Shown here: piece by piece, positions 53,450-62,732 of the stretch
How positions within the stretch are numbered: position 1 is the first letter of the stretch
Layout of the letters: each line of letters begins with the position of its first letter
From: Pseudemcibacter aquimaris
Lineage (GTDB): Bacteria; Pseudomonadota; Alphaproteobacteria; Sphingomonadales; Emcibacteraceae
Direction of reading: 5' to 3'
DNA length: 64,000 nucleotides
Assembly: GCF_028869115.1 (NCBI RefSeq)
Contig: NZ_CP079800.1
Location: 2,108,001-2,172,000 of the forward strand
Position numbers and translations under genes: made by a program
Notes under the pieces: generated by a model
What the model was told of the DNA's origin: nothing
What the model saw: the letters and a program-made list of their open reading frames with translations, nothing else
Databases searched by the model: none

Positions 53450-55198
53450 TTAGTCGATACCAATCGCCGCAGCGTCCATGCTACGGATATCCGCCGCACC
53501 ATAGAAAATGCCGTCTTTATACATAATGTTGCTTAAAGAACCCAATGTGAATGGCATTGGTGCAAGTTGATGGCCCATGTTGGTCAGGATATTTTTGGTA
53601 TCCTGGCTAACGCCTTCTTCAACCATAACCGCATCCGGCAGCCATTGATGGTGAATACGTGGCGCCGCAAGCGCATGCATGGCATTCATATCAAATTCCA
53701 CAACGTTAAGAACTGACTGCATCACAACAGTAATAATTGTACTACCGCCTGGTGAGCCTGTTACGAAGAATGGCTTGTCGTCTTTTAGAACGATTGTCGG
53801 TGTCATTGATGAAAGCGGGCGTTTCTTTGGTTGAACGCTGTTTGCTTCACCGCCGATAAGACCGTAACCATTTGGTGTACCCGGCTTCGCAGAGAAGTCA
53901 TCCATTTCATTGTTCATCAGGATACCTGTACCCGCAGCCATCATGTGGCTACCGTAACTGAAGTTCAGTGTGTAAGTGTTACTTACAGCGTTACCCCATT
54001 TATCCATAACGGAATAATGTGTTGTGTCTGGGCTTTCTTTCACAAGATCAAGCGCAGGTGCAACGTCCGTTGAACGACGTGAGCGATCTTCTGGGATAAG
54101 TGCACGAACCTTGGCTGCATATTCCTTACTTGTTAGATCAGCAACAGGAACATCTGAGAAATCAGGGTCACCAAGATATTTACTACGATCTGCATATGCC
54201 TGACGCATTGCTTCGATATAAAGGTGAAGCATTGCTGCGCTGTTGTGACCTTTTGATTTAAGATCATCATTTTCAAGCATATTCATCATTTGCACCAAAT
54301 GAACACCGCCTGATGATGGTGGTGGCATTGTTACAACTTTATAATCTTTATATGTGCCAACGATTGCTTCACGTTCCTTGGCAACGTAATTTGCCATATC
54401 AGCTTCCGTGATCAGACCGCCTTGGGCCTTGCTGTCGGCTGCGATACGTTTTGCGATCTCACCTTTATAAAAGGCATCAGGACCACCGTCCATGATTTGC
54501 TTCAGTGACCATGCAAGGTCGTCTTGCTTAAGAATTTCACCAAATTCATATGATGAACCATCTGCCTTATAGAATACTTTCGCTGCAGCTTCGTTCTGTG
54601 CCAGACGTTCTTTACGGCCGTTAAGAGAGTTCACAAGATAGTTATACATTGGGAAACCATCTTTCGCGAGCTTATATGCCGGCTCAATCACTTGTTTCAG
54701 TGACATTGTACCGTATTTTTCAAGCGCCAGTGACATACCGGCTACTGTACCCGGTACGCCAGATGCAAGTGGGCCATATTTTGAACGGTCGTCATTCACT
54801 GAACCGTCTTCGTTCAGATACATGTCACGGTGTGCTTTTGCCGGTGCCATTTCACGGTAATCAATTGTGATTGATTTATTTTCTTCCGCTAGATGAACAA
54901 CCATAAAGCCGCCACCACCGATGTTACCGGCTTGTGGGTACGTCACTGCAAGGGCATAACCGACAGCAACTGCTGCATCAACCGCATTACCGCCCTGTGC
55001 AAGGATATCTGCACCAACTTGTGAAGCGATTTTTTCGCGTGATGCAACCATGCCATTTCGGCTAACGACCGGAACAAAACGGTCCGTTGTATTCAAACGT
55101 GGCGTGTTTGCCGCACCACCGCTGCCCATCTGAGCAAGGACCGGTGAAGCAACGAAGCTCACGATTGCTGAAATGATAACAAAAAGTCTAATTTTCAT
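53450..55198 (-). CDS. ggt: Gamma-glutamyltransferase, copy 1
   Basis: A 582-residue periplasmic enzyme. The ATG at 55198 is preferred to 55228 since AGAGAG precedes it and the signal peptide (ending SPVLAQ) starts there. It is made as one chain that self-cleaves before the Thr of TTHYSVMDKWGN (about residue 392), which becomes the N-terminal nucleophile of the small subunit. GNIGGGGFM and VPGTVAGM are further marks. It removes or transfers the gamma-glutamyl group of glutathione and similar compounds. It is one of three paralogues within 7.6 kb and is closest by eye to copy 3. It has its own terminator. Confidence 0.95.
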   Translation of the reverse strand: MKIRLFVIISAIVSFVASPVLAQMGSGGAANTPRLNTTDRFVPVVSRNGMVASREKIASQVGADILAQGGNAVDAAVAVGYALAVTYPQAGNIGGGGFMVVHLAEENKSITIDYREMAPAKAHRDMYLNEDGSVNDDRSKYGPLASGVPGTVAGMSLALEKYGTMSLKQVIEPAYKLAKDGFPMYNYLVNSLNGRKERLAQNEAAAKVFYKADGSSYEFGEILKQDDLAWSLKQIMDGGPDAFYKGEIAKRIAADSKAQGGLITEADMANYVAKEREAIVGTYKDYKVVTMPPPSSGGVHLVQMMNMLENDDLKSKGHNSAAMLHLYIEAMRQAYADRSKYLGDPDFSDVPVADLTSKEYAAKVRALIPEDRSRRSTDVAPALDLVKESPDTTHYSVMDKWGNAVSNTYTLNFSYGSHMMAAGTGILMNNEMDDFSAKPGTPNGYGLIGGEANSVQPKKRPLSSMTPTIVLKDDKPFFVTGSPGGSTIITVVMQSVLNVVEFDMNAMHALAAPRIHHQWLPDAVMVEEGVSQDTKNILTNMGHQLAPMPFTLGSLSNIMYKDGIFYGAADIRSMDAAAIGID

Positions 55199-55266
55199 TT
55201 TTTTCTCTCTATAATGTAAACGCTGCAAACATCCTGCATATCAGAATTGATTCTGCAATAAAAAAA

Positions 55267-55280
55267 GGCGAAAAACCGCC
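55267..55280 (-). terminator. Terminator-like hairpin between ggt copies 2 and 1
   Basis: On the minus strand GGCG pairs with CGCC around GTTTTT and is followed by at least six T. A second, perfect hairpin (ACGGCGGCA/TGCCGCCGT) at 55381-55400 directly follows the stop of ggt copy 2. Together they probably end its transcript. Confidence 0.65.
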
Positions 55281-55418
55281 GTTTCCGGAAAGTTTCCGAA
55301 AACCATATTAAAATTAACACGTTATCCGGAAGTCTTACGATATCTTCTCTCTTTATAGGATAAAATACCCACTAGCAATAACGGCGGCAAATGCCGCCGT
55401 ACATCAATTTTTTAAAAT

Positions 55419-57224
55419 TTATTCATTAAGTCCCACTGTTCCAGAATCCATGGTCCGTGGATCACTTGCACCATAAAAATAACCATCCTTATACATGATA
55501 CTGTTGGTTTGGCCTAATGTCTTAAATCCAATGAAGCCCCCATCTCTCATGGATTTAATATTATGTCCCATGCCTTGCAGGATATTAAATGTATCAACGC
55601 TTAAGCTTTTCTCGGCCCATATTTCATCAGGCATCCATGAATGGTGAATACGGGCCTTACTTGATGCAGCGGTGATGTTCATATCAAATTCCAAGACATT
55701 CATAATGGTTTGGAAAACTGTATTGATGATTGTTGGACCACCCGGTGAACCTGTCACCAAATATGGCGTACCATCCTTAAACACAATTGTCGGGCTCATA
55801 GATGATCGCGGGCGTTTAAATGGTTCTTGGGCATTGGCTTTACCGCTAATGTTTCCATTTTCATCCGGTTCATACGGTAAGTGGTCAAAATCATCCAGTT
55901 CATTGTTAAGCGCAATACCGGTCCCCTTTGCCATCATGCCCATATAAAACCCATAGTTAATGGTGTATGTGTTGCTGACCGCATTGCCGTCTTTATCCAT
56001 TACGGAAAAATGCGTTGTGTGATTTCCTTCTTTTACCAACCCTTCTGTTGGCGCCACTTCCGATGATTTTCTGGCGCGATCGGTTGGGAATTTTGCACGC
56101 AATTCTTTCGCGTATTCCTTATCAATTAATTTTTCAACCGGCACATCATAAAAGGCAGGATCACCCGCATATTTGCTGCGGTCCGCGTATGCTTGACGCA
56201 TGGCTTCGATATATAAATGCAATACAGCAGCGCTGTTATGGCCCATTGATTTTAGATCATCATGTTCAAGCATATTCATCATTTGAATAATGTGGATACC
56301 ACCGGATGATGGTGGCGGCATGGTCGCAAGCTCATATCCTTTATAAGTTCCAAAAACAGGTTTTCTTTCGATCGCTTTATAGGCGGCCATATCATTCATG
56401 GTGATGATACCGCCGTTTGCTTCCTGGTCGGCGACGATTTTTCTTGCGATATCACCTTTATAGAAAGCGTCTGGCCCCTGTTCCATAATTTGCTTTAGTG
56501 AGGTCGCTAAGTTTTTCTGTTTTAAAATTTCGCCGTATTTATATGTGCTGCCATCTTCTTTATAGAATGTAATTCTGCCTTCCGGATCATTGATCAAAAG
56601 GTTCTTGATGGTCGCCAATGTTTTTTCCATATGAAAATTAATTGGAAAACCGTCATTCGCGAGCCTATATGCTGGCTCGATTAATTCACTTAAGCTCATG
56701 GTGCCGTATTTTTCAGCGGCCATTGCCATACCGGCAACCGTTCCCGGTACACCAACCGATTTACGGCTCATCATTGATAGCATCGGGTTTAATTCACCAT
56801 TTTCAACATATAAATCATGTGTCGCTGCACCAGCCGCAACCTCACGGTAATCAATCGTTGTGGTAAGGTCCTGTTCCGCCATATGGATCATCATGAAACC
56901 ACCGCCGCCAATATTACCGGCTTCCGGATGAACAACCGCAAGCGCAAATGCAACCGCAACCGCCGCATCAACGGCATTGCCGCCCTTGGCTAATATATCC
57001 GCGCCGACCTTTGTTGCGATGTTATCCCTTGCGGATACCATTCCATTTGTAGCAATTTGCGGTACAAAGCCATCAACATCGGTATAGTTTGGCATCTTAT
57101 GATCATATTCAACCTTTTTGCCCGACATCATTTCGATCAATGTCGATAAATCCTGCGCATTCGCCGTTAGTGGGGCGATTACAAAGGCCAGAACGACCAT
57201 CACATTCGCAAACAGTTTTTTCAT
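55419..57224 (-). CDS. ggt: Gamma-glutamyltransferase, copy 2
   Basis: A 601-residue periplasmic enzyme. The ATG at 57224 follows AAAGGAAAA and starts a signal peptide ending TANAQ. Autoprocessing should occur at the Thr in NHTTHFSVMDKDGN. It differs from copies 1 and 3 by an extra segment after the signal peptide (STLIEMMSGKKVEYD) and by a DGGFIGFKTLG stretch near the C terminus. The TetR gene 40 bases upstream is on the same strand, so the pair may be one operon under TetR control. Confidence 0.95.
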   Translation of the reverse strand: MKKLFANVMVVLAFVIAPLTANAQDLSTLIEMMSGKKVEYDHKMPNYTDVDGFVPQIATNGMVSARDNIATKVGADILAKGGNAVDAAVAVAFALAVVHPEAGNIGGGGFMMIHMAEQDLTTTIDYREVAAGAATHDLYVENGELNPMLSMMSRKSVGVPGTVAGMAMAAEKYGTMSLSELIEPAYRLANDGFPINFHMEKTLATIKNLLINDPEGRITFYKEDGSTYKYGEILKQKNLATSLKQIMEQGPDAFYKGDIARKIVADQEANGGIITMNDMAAYKAIERKPVFGTYKGYELATMPPPSSGGIHIIQMMNMLEHDDLKSMGHNSAAVLHLYIEAMRQAYADRSKYAGDPAFYDVPVEKLIDKEYAKELRAKFPTDRARKSSEVAPTEGLVKEGNHTTHFSVMDKDGNAVSNTYTINYGFYMGMMAKGTGIALNNELDDFDHLPYEPDENGNISGKANAQEPFKRPRSSMSPTIVFKDGTPYLVTGSPGGPTIINTVFQTIMNVLEFDMNITAASSKARIHHSWMPDEIWAEKSLSVDTFNILQGMGHNIKSMRDGGFIGFKTLGQTNSIMYKDGYFYGASDPRTMDSGTVGLNE

Positions 57225-57264
57225 AACTTTTCCTTTATATTCTATCCCCAAAATCAATTAATCT

Positions 57265-57855
57265 TTATTTGAATAAATGGTCCACATATGACCCAAGCCC
57301 ATTTTCCAAAACATCTTCAATATCATTATGATCAAATTCTTTGACGCAATTTAAGATTGGCCAAAAAATAAGCCCGTCCATCAATGCCACCAAATTACTA
57401 GCGGCGATCCCGGTATCAATATCAATGATTTTTCCATCGGACTTTGCATCATTAAGCCAGATGATTAACTGGCTTAAATTGCTAAGTTCTTCATATTCGG
57501 GGGCAAGTTCTTTTTTACGCAACGCTTCCATCACAAGCGCGCGATAAAGTTTCATATTTTCATCATTGGTGACATTTTCGATATAGGCACGGAAGAAATC
57601 AAATATTTGCTTTTTCGGGCATTCACCATTTTCATATTTCGGTAGTGGTTGTGCGGCATATTGTTCTTCGACAATATTCATGACTTCTGAAAACAAATTT
57701 TCTTTTGAACTAAAATGGGCGTACACCGTTGGCCGTGTTACACCGGCCACATCCGCAACCATCCCTAATGAGGAAAACTGAACACCAACATCCTTATAAC
57801 ATTCAATCGCAGCATTCAAAATGCGCTTGCGGCGTTCGATCGTATCTTTTCTCAT
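57265..57855 (-). CDS. TetR family regulator beside ggt genes
   Basis: A 196-residue regulator. The helix-turn-helix is MVADVAGVTRPTVYAHFSSK (about 33-52). The C-terminal domain is of the AcrR_C-like type with EYEELSNLSQLIIWL. AGGGAAAG precedes the ATG. It lies directly upstream of ggt copy 2 and may control it. The upstream region has AAAGTTA-rich repeats (AAAAGCTACATAACTTTT around 57892) that might form an operator. Confidence 0.9.
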   Translation of the reverse strand: MRKDTIERRKRILNAAIECYKDVGVQFSSLGMVADVAGVTRPTVYAHFSSKENLFSEVMNIVEEQYAAQPLPKYENGECPKKQIFDFFRAYIENVTNDENMKLYRALVMEALRKKELAPEYEELSNLSQLIIWLNDAKSDGKIIDIDTGIAASNLVALMDGLIFWPILNCVKEFDHNDIEDVLENGLGSYVDHLFK

Positions 57856-57947
57856 TCAAACTTTCCCTATAAAACTGATGAAAAGCTACATAACTTTTAC
57901 ACTACTGTAAAGAAAAAGTTATTATTTTCATTTAATCCTTTGTTTCC

Positions 57948-57990
57948 AAACAAAAAAAGCGAGCCATTGGCTCGCCATTTTCTTCTCTTT
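57948..57990. repeat. 43 bp repeat A with terminator hairpin
   Basis: It contains GCGAGCCA/TGGCTCGC, a perfect stem, preceded by AAACAAAAAAA. It is nearly identical to 59179-59221 (same order: A-tract, GAGCCATTGG hairpin, C/T-rich tail). On the minus strand it serves as the terminator of the orphan gene at 57998-59086. Confidence 0.8.
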
Positions 57991-57997
57991 GATATTT

Positions 57998-59086
57998 TTA
58001 TATTTTTTTTGCAGAACTACCTAGAGGTAATCTCAACCACTCAGAAAAATTATACAAATCATGACCAAAAGGTTGGCCATCATTTTTCTGCTTTTGATTA
58101 AAATTATTTTTATAATATTCAAAATTTGACAGCCCTTTTGTGGGATAAATTCTTGGGCGCTCATCCATTTGAATAGAATGTAGTTTTGGCCTAGCATCAA
58201 TTAAAGCTAATGCCAATTCTTCAGCAAGTTTCGGCTTGAGCATAATTGTTACGCTATTCTTCATATCCTTTCTTTTTGGAGTAAAAAATTTCCCACGAAA
58301 ATAGCGATCAAATTTTTTCATATTATTAAAAAATACAGGTTTTGAAATATAGATGTTTAAGCCTCCCCAAGTACTAAATTTGAAATCAAAAACACAATCT
58401 TTCATATAAAACCCATATATGCTTTGAGTAACCAAATTTTCCCTTAGTAAATTAAATTCCAAATTCTTAAGAAAAACAATTGCATCCTTATCTGAACGAA
58501 TAAAATATGGCATTTGACTAATAGTATTTATAAACTCATCCTTATTTTGATGACTAATTTCAACTCCATTCTCTAATACTTCCACTGGTAACCTTGTCTC
58601 ATTTACTGAGGTTTCTGGAATAACGAACTCCCAATCTTTAGGGTCTCTTTCAATTGGTATTAACCCGTCAAAATCATAATTTCCTTTCAACTGATAAAGG
58701 AAATTACTTGTAAGCCAAACCATTCTATCTGCATTCCAAATTCCACTTTCCCAAAAACCAATTAAGTAAATGTGATACGCATTCATAAATTTGAAATGTT
58801 CATGTTTTTTTAAAATTGGGCAGACATCAATCAATAACAATAAAATACGGCAACATAATGCATAATTTTCTGTGCCCTCTTTAATACTGATCTCTATTCC
58901 GTGAAGGTTTTCGCCATTAAGAAAATAATCTAAAGATAGAGTACTTCTAAAGTCAGGATCTTCGTAAATTATAGTTTTGGGAAATTCGTTATTTCCTATA
59001 AATCGCATAGACTGTTTCGACAACAGGTGTTTTACCGTGTTCGTGCCTTCATCAATTTCAAAAGTATCTTCAATTATATTCGACAT
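57998..59086 (-). CDS. Orphan protein of unknown function, AT-rich, inserted in the ggt cluster
   Basis: A 362-residue protein that I do not recognise. It has no signal peptide, membrane helix or obvious catalytic motif. It is rich in Phe, Tyr, Asn and Lys. Segments such as LHGIEISIKEG and MVWLTSNFLYQL suggest a mixed alpha/beta soluble protein, perhaps repeated, since HFKFMNAYHIYLIGFWESG-like aromatic stretches recur. By eye its base composition is clearly lower in GC than the ggt genes on both sides. It is bracketed by two near-identical terminator-like repeats (57948-57990, 59179-59221), which with the composition suggests later acquisition. A toxin/antitoxin, immunity or defence role is possible but unsupported. 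Confidence 0.65.
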   Translation of the reverse strand: MSNIIEDTFEIDEGTNTVKHLLSKQSMRFIGNNEFPKTIIYEDPDFRSTLSLDYFLNGENLHGIEISIKEGTENYALCCRILLLLIDVCPILKKHEHFKFMNAYHIYLIGFWESGIWNADRMVWLTSNFLYQLKGNYDFDGLIPIERDPKDWEFVIPETSVNETRLPVEVLENGVEISHQNKDEFINTISQMPYFIRSDKDAIVFLKNLEFNLLRENLVTQSIYGFYMKDCVFDFKFSTWGGLNIYISKPVFFNNMKKFDRYFRGKFFTPKRKDMKNSVTIMLKPKLAEELALALIDARPKLHSIQMDERPRIYPTKGLSNFEYYKNNFNQKQKNDGQPFGHDLYNFSEWLRLPLGSSAKKI

Positions 59087-59178
59087 AAATTATTTCACTA
59101 TTGCAACGGCAATATGCCCCCCATGTTGATAATTTCCAAATGAACTATGATCAAGTTACTATTCTCGGTCAAGTGACT

Positions 59179-59221
59179 AAACAAAAAAGACGAGCCATTG
59201 GCCCGCCTTTTTCTTTCTCTT
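59179..59221. repeat. 43 bp repeat B with terminator hairpin
   Basis: Partner of 57948-57990. It reads AAACAAAAAAG, then CGAGCCATTGGCCCG with one G-U pair, then a T/C-rich tail. It may serve as terminator for ggt copy 3, about 100 bases from its stop. Confidence 0.8.
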
Positions 59222-59223
59222 AT

Positions 59224-59306
59224 GTCATAGCCCGACTTGATCGGGCTATCCATTATTGACATAAATCTATCCTTGTATGGATTACCCGATCAAGTCGGAT
59301 AATGAC
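59224..59306. repeat. REP-like palindromic element, 28 bp arms
   Basis: Arms at 59224-59251 and 59279-59306 are reverse complements at 23 of 28 positions, and each arm is itself a small hairpin (CCCGA-CTTGA-TCGGG and CCCGA-TCAAG-TCGG). The centre is AT-rich. The style GTCAT...CCCGACTTGATCGGG...ATCCA is like the intergenic palindromic repeats of many alphaproteobacteria. It sits between ggt copy 3 and the orphan gene, right next to repeat B. Confidence 0.7.
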
Positions 59307-59317
59307 CTATATACGTA

Positions 59318-61057
59318 TTACTCTAACCCAATGGTTCCCGCATTCATATTACGCGGATCATGGGAACCATAGAACCAGCCATCGCGCCAGACGATACTGT
59401 TCATGCTGCCGAGAGTACGTCGTCTATCATTCAGTTTATGCCCCATACCTTCCAGAATATTAATAGTGTCCTGACTAATCCCGTTTTCAAGGGATGTTGC
59501 ATCTGGCATCCATTGGTGGTTGATACGTGGCTTGCTGCTTGCGGCGGCCACATTCATATCAAATTCAATCACATTCATCACCATTTGGAAAACGGTGTTG
59601 ATGATTGTGCCACCACCCGGTGAACCGGTCACAAGGAACGGCTTGCCATCCTTTAACACGATAGTCGGTGTCATCGATGAACGTGGGCGCTTATGTGGTT
59701 CCTGCGCATTAGCCTTACCACTGACGTTACCATTTTCATCGGCCTTATATGGTTCATGATCGAAATCATCCAGTTCATTATTCAGCAGAATACCTGTATT
59801 CGCGGCCATAATGCCGTTACCATAACCAAAATTCAGCGTATACGTATTACTGACTGCATTACCCCATTTATCCATCACGGAATAATGGGTTGTTTCCGGG
59901 CTTTCGTATGCAAGGTTTTTGGTCGGTGCAACTTCGGAACTTTCGCGGGCGCGGTCCATCGGGATGCGGGCACGAACCTCTGCGGCGTAATCCTTATCAA
60001 TCAATTTATCAACCGGAACATTAAAGAATGCCGGATCACCCGCATATAACGAACGATCGGCGTAGGCTTGACGCATGGCTTCAATATATAAATGAAGTGT
60101 CGCTGCACTATTATGACCTTTTGATTTAAGGTCATCATGTTCCAGCATATTCATCATTTGAACCATATGCATTCCGCCGGATGATGGTGGCGGCATGGTT
60201 GCGATTGTATAATCCTTATAGGTACCCATTACTGGCTCACGTTCATAAACCTTATAAGCGGCGAAATCTTCCATGGTTAAGAGGCCATCATTGGCCGCCA
60301 TGTCGGCAGTAATGCGCTCCGCGATTTCGCCTTTATAAAATGCATCTGTGCCGTGATCCATAATCTGTTTTAATGACCAGGCGAGATCTTCCTGAACCAA
60401 TAATTCACCGGCGCGGTAAGTGCTTCCATCCGGTTTATAAAATACTTCTGCCGCCGCAGGATCAGCACCAAGGCGTCGTTTACTGCGATTTAAGGATACT
60501 TCAAGGTTTGTGTATACAGGGAAACCCTCTTTCGCCAGTTTATAGGCTGGCTCGATGATCTCTTTCAATGACATCGTGCCATATTTTTCAATCGCATGTG
60601 CCATCCCCATAACGGTACCCGGTACGCCGGATGATTGACGGCTGTATTTCGCAAGTCTGTTATCCACTTTACCATCAACCACATAAAGATCATGACGCGC
60701 TGTGCCTGCTGACATTTCGCGGTAATCAATGGCGACCGTTTCATTTTTATCAGCCAAATGAACAACCATAAAACCACCGCCGCCGATGTTACCGGCCGAC
60801 GGATACGTCACCGCAAGCGCAAAACCAACTGCTGCGGCTGCATCAATGGCATTTCCGCCTTGTGCCAAAATATCGGCACCAACCTGTGTCGCGATACTTT
60901 CACGGGCACTCACCATACCGTTCTTGCCCACTACAGGGACAAAACCGTCACTTGAACTATATTCCGGTGGCTTATAATCATCCTGCGCACGGGCAGGAAG
61001 AATGGCAAATACGACCACATGGATCGCAATCAAAAATGATGTGAATAGTTTATTCAT
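59318..61057 (-). CDS. ggt: Gamma-glutamyltransferase, copy 3
   Basis: A 579-residue periplasmic enzyme with a signal peptide ending LPARAQ and AGAGGA before the ATG. Autoprocessing Thr is in ETTHYSVMDKWGN, identical in context to copy 1. GNIGGGGFM, PPPSSGGMH and PRSSMTPTIV are shared by all three. It is nearer to copy 1 than to copy 2 in the small subunit. With three paralogues the host likely has a large capacity for glutathione or gamma-glutamyl peptide use. Confidence 0.95.
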   Translation of the reverse strand: MNKLFTSFLIAIHVVVFAILPARAQDDYKPPEYSSSDGFVPVVGKNGMVSARESIATQVGADILAQGGNAIDAAAAVGFALAVTYPSAGNIGGGGFMVVHLADKNETVAIDYREMSAGTARHDLYVVDGKVDNRLAKYSRQSSGVPGTVMGMAHAIEKYGTMSLKEIIEPAYKLAKEGFPVYTNLEVSLNRSKRRLGADPAAAEVFYKPDGSTYRAGELLVQEDLAWSLKQIMDHGTDAFYKGEIAERITADMAANDGLLTMEDFAAYKVYEREPVMGTYKDYTIATMPPPSSGGMHMVQMMNMLEHDDLKSKGHNSAATLHLYIEAMRQAYADRSLYAGDPAFFNVPVDKLIDKDYAAEVRARIPMDRARESSEVAPTKNLAYESPETTHYSVMDKWGNAVSNTYTLNFGYGNGIMAANTGILLNNELDDFDHEPYKADENGNVSGKANAQEPHKRPRSSMTPTIVLKDGKPFLVTGSPGGGTIINTVFQMVMNVIEFDMNVAAASSKPRINHQWMPDATSLENGISQDTINILEGMGHKLNDRRRTLGSMNSIVWRDGWFYGSHDPRNMNAGTIGLE

Positions 61058-61152
61058 TATATATCCTCTTCCCTATAAAAAACTGAAGCGAGCTTAATAT
61101 GATTAAAGCCCGCTTGCAATGGAATTGAAAATTATAATGATTTTAAACTGAA

Positions 61153-61632
61153 TTATTTAACCGGTGTTGCCATAACGCGGCGTCTTGTATTGCGGCGTGC
61201 TTTGCGTGGTTGTTGTACCTGATAAGCTTCAACACAATGGTTTGCGCAATATGGGAATGTCGGCTGTGATGGCTTGCCACAAAAATGGAAATCCGGCTCG
61301 CCCGGATGACCGATCGGCCATTTACACATGCTTTCCGTCAAATCAAGGATGCTAACCTTCCCAGTCGCAGGGGCTGCTTTCGCTGTCGCTGGTGCTTTTT
61401 TCGGCGCTGCTGTTGCAGCAGCGGCGGCCTTTTTCTTTTTCGCGGCAGCAGCACGTTTGGCAGGATCAGATTTAACAGGCGACGGGCGTGATGCAAGTCC
61501 CATACGGTGTGCCTTACCAATAACAGCATTACGGGTAACCCCTTCTGCAAGTTCTTTGGCAATTTGGCTCGCGCTTAGTCCTTTATCCCATAATTCACGG
61601 AGTTTTTCGACGCGCTCATCAGTCCAGGCCAT
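61153..61632 (-). CDS. gcrA: GcrA cell-cycle regulator
   Basis: A 159-residue protein. The N-terminal helix-turn-helix MAWTDERVEKLRELWDKG with SASQIAKEL and RNAVIGKAHRMGL is the GcrA family signature. A basic Ala/Lys-rich linker (about 55-90) leads to the C-terminal domain that binds RNA polymerase sigma70, with CKWPIGHPGEPDFHFCG and YCANHCVEAY. GcrA activates promoters carrying methylated GANTC sites during the alphaproteobacterial cell cycle. GAGGATC precedes the ATG. I see no GANTC site in the 200 bases upstream. Confidence 0.96.
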   Translation of the reverse strand: MAWTDERVEKLRELWDKGLSASQIAKELAEGVTRNAVIGKAHRMGLASRPSPVKSDPAKRAAAAKKKKAAAAATAAPKKAPATAKAAPATGKVSILDLTESMCKWPIGHPGEPDFHFCGKPSQPTFPYCANHCVEAYQVQQPRKARRNTRRRVMATPVK

Positions 61633-61832
61633 ATTTGATCCTCATTATTATTTTTCACAAAGGCAACATATAACATACTTATTTAAAGAATGCCCAAAAT
61701 TTTTTCATCAAGCCAAAATCTTTAATTAAGAAAGCAGCTATTTAATATTCTTGGCCACTCACGTCAAGTTGAGATTGCGTCGCTTATCCCTTTTACTCTA
61801 TAAGTAGCACAGAATAAAAACAGGAAAAAAAG

Positions 61833-62648
61833 ATGTCATCAGCTGATCATAATGTAAATGAATTTCGTAAAAAACGCCTTGGATCGTTTAACTGGTCCGG
61901 CTTTCGCACACTTTATGAAAAAGAAGTCCGCAGATATATTAAAGTATTCGGCCAAACTGTCGGTGCGCCGGTTGTAACCACATTGATGTTTATGATGATC
62001 TTTACACTCGCCCTTGGTGGTGAAGGACGATACATGGGTGATGTACCTTATGCCGTTTTCCTGGCACCAGGACTTATTATCATGTCAATGTTGCAAAATA
62101 GTTTTGCCAACACATCATCATCGATCATCGGTTCAAAAATGCAGGGCAATATTATTGACATCCTGCTTGCACCAATCGGTGCCAAGGAAATCACAATGGC
62201 TTATGCCTTTGGTGGTATGACACGCGGTCTTATGGTTGGATGTTTTGTTATGGTCGCCATGAGCATCATGACAGACGTCAGCTTTATGAACATCTGGGCG
62301 ATATTATATTTCGGCATTTCCGGCACCATGATGCTTTCACTGCTTGGTATTATGACAGGGATTTGGGGCCAACGTTTTGACCAGACATCCGCCATCAATA
62401 ATTTCGTGATAATGCCGCTGTCTTTTCTGTCGGGTACATTTTATTCCATCGATCGCTTAAGCGGTGTTTGGTATCAAATCAGCCAGGTTAACCCGTTCTT
62501 TTATCTGATTGATGGTTTTCGTTATGGTTTCACCGGACAGGCCGAAGCAAACACAATGATTGGTGTGCTTTATATTTTGGCGATTAATGTCACATTGTGG
62601 GTCTGCTGTTACAGAATGTTCAAAAGCGGTTATAAATTACGCGCGTAA
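61833..62648 (+). CDS. ABC-2 type permease without adjacent ATPase
   Basis: A 271-residue membrane protein with six helices of the ABC-2 permease type (YadH-like), including QVNPFFYLIDGFRYGF near the C terminus. It lacks an ATP-binding partner on either side, although such a gene may be elsewhere. AGGAAAAAAAG precedes the ATG. It lies between gcrA and argD on the strand of argD, an order I recall from other alphaproteobacteria. Substrate unknown; YadGH-like export of a lipid or drug is one option. Confidence 0.87.
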   Translation: MSSADHNVNEFRKKRLGSFNWSGFRTLYEKEVRRYIKVFGQTVGAPVVTTLMFMMIFTLALGGEGRYMGDVPYAVFLAPGLIIMSMLQNSFANTSSSIIGSKMQGNIIDILLAPIGAKEITMAYAFGGMTRGLMVGCFVMVAMSIMTDVSFMNIWAILYFGISGTMMLSLLGIMTGIWGQRFDQTSAINNFVIMPLSFLSGTFYSIDRLSGVWYQISQVNPFFYLIDGFRYGFTGQAEANTMIGVLYILAINVTLWVCCYRMFKSGYKLRA

Positions 62649-62732
62649 GGTAAAAATATTACATTTTTTACTTGAATTTACGGCGAATATAGTTCAAAAG
62701 ACCCTTCTTTGAACAAAATAATATGCGTCAAC

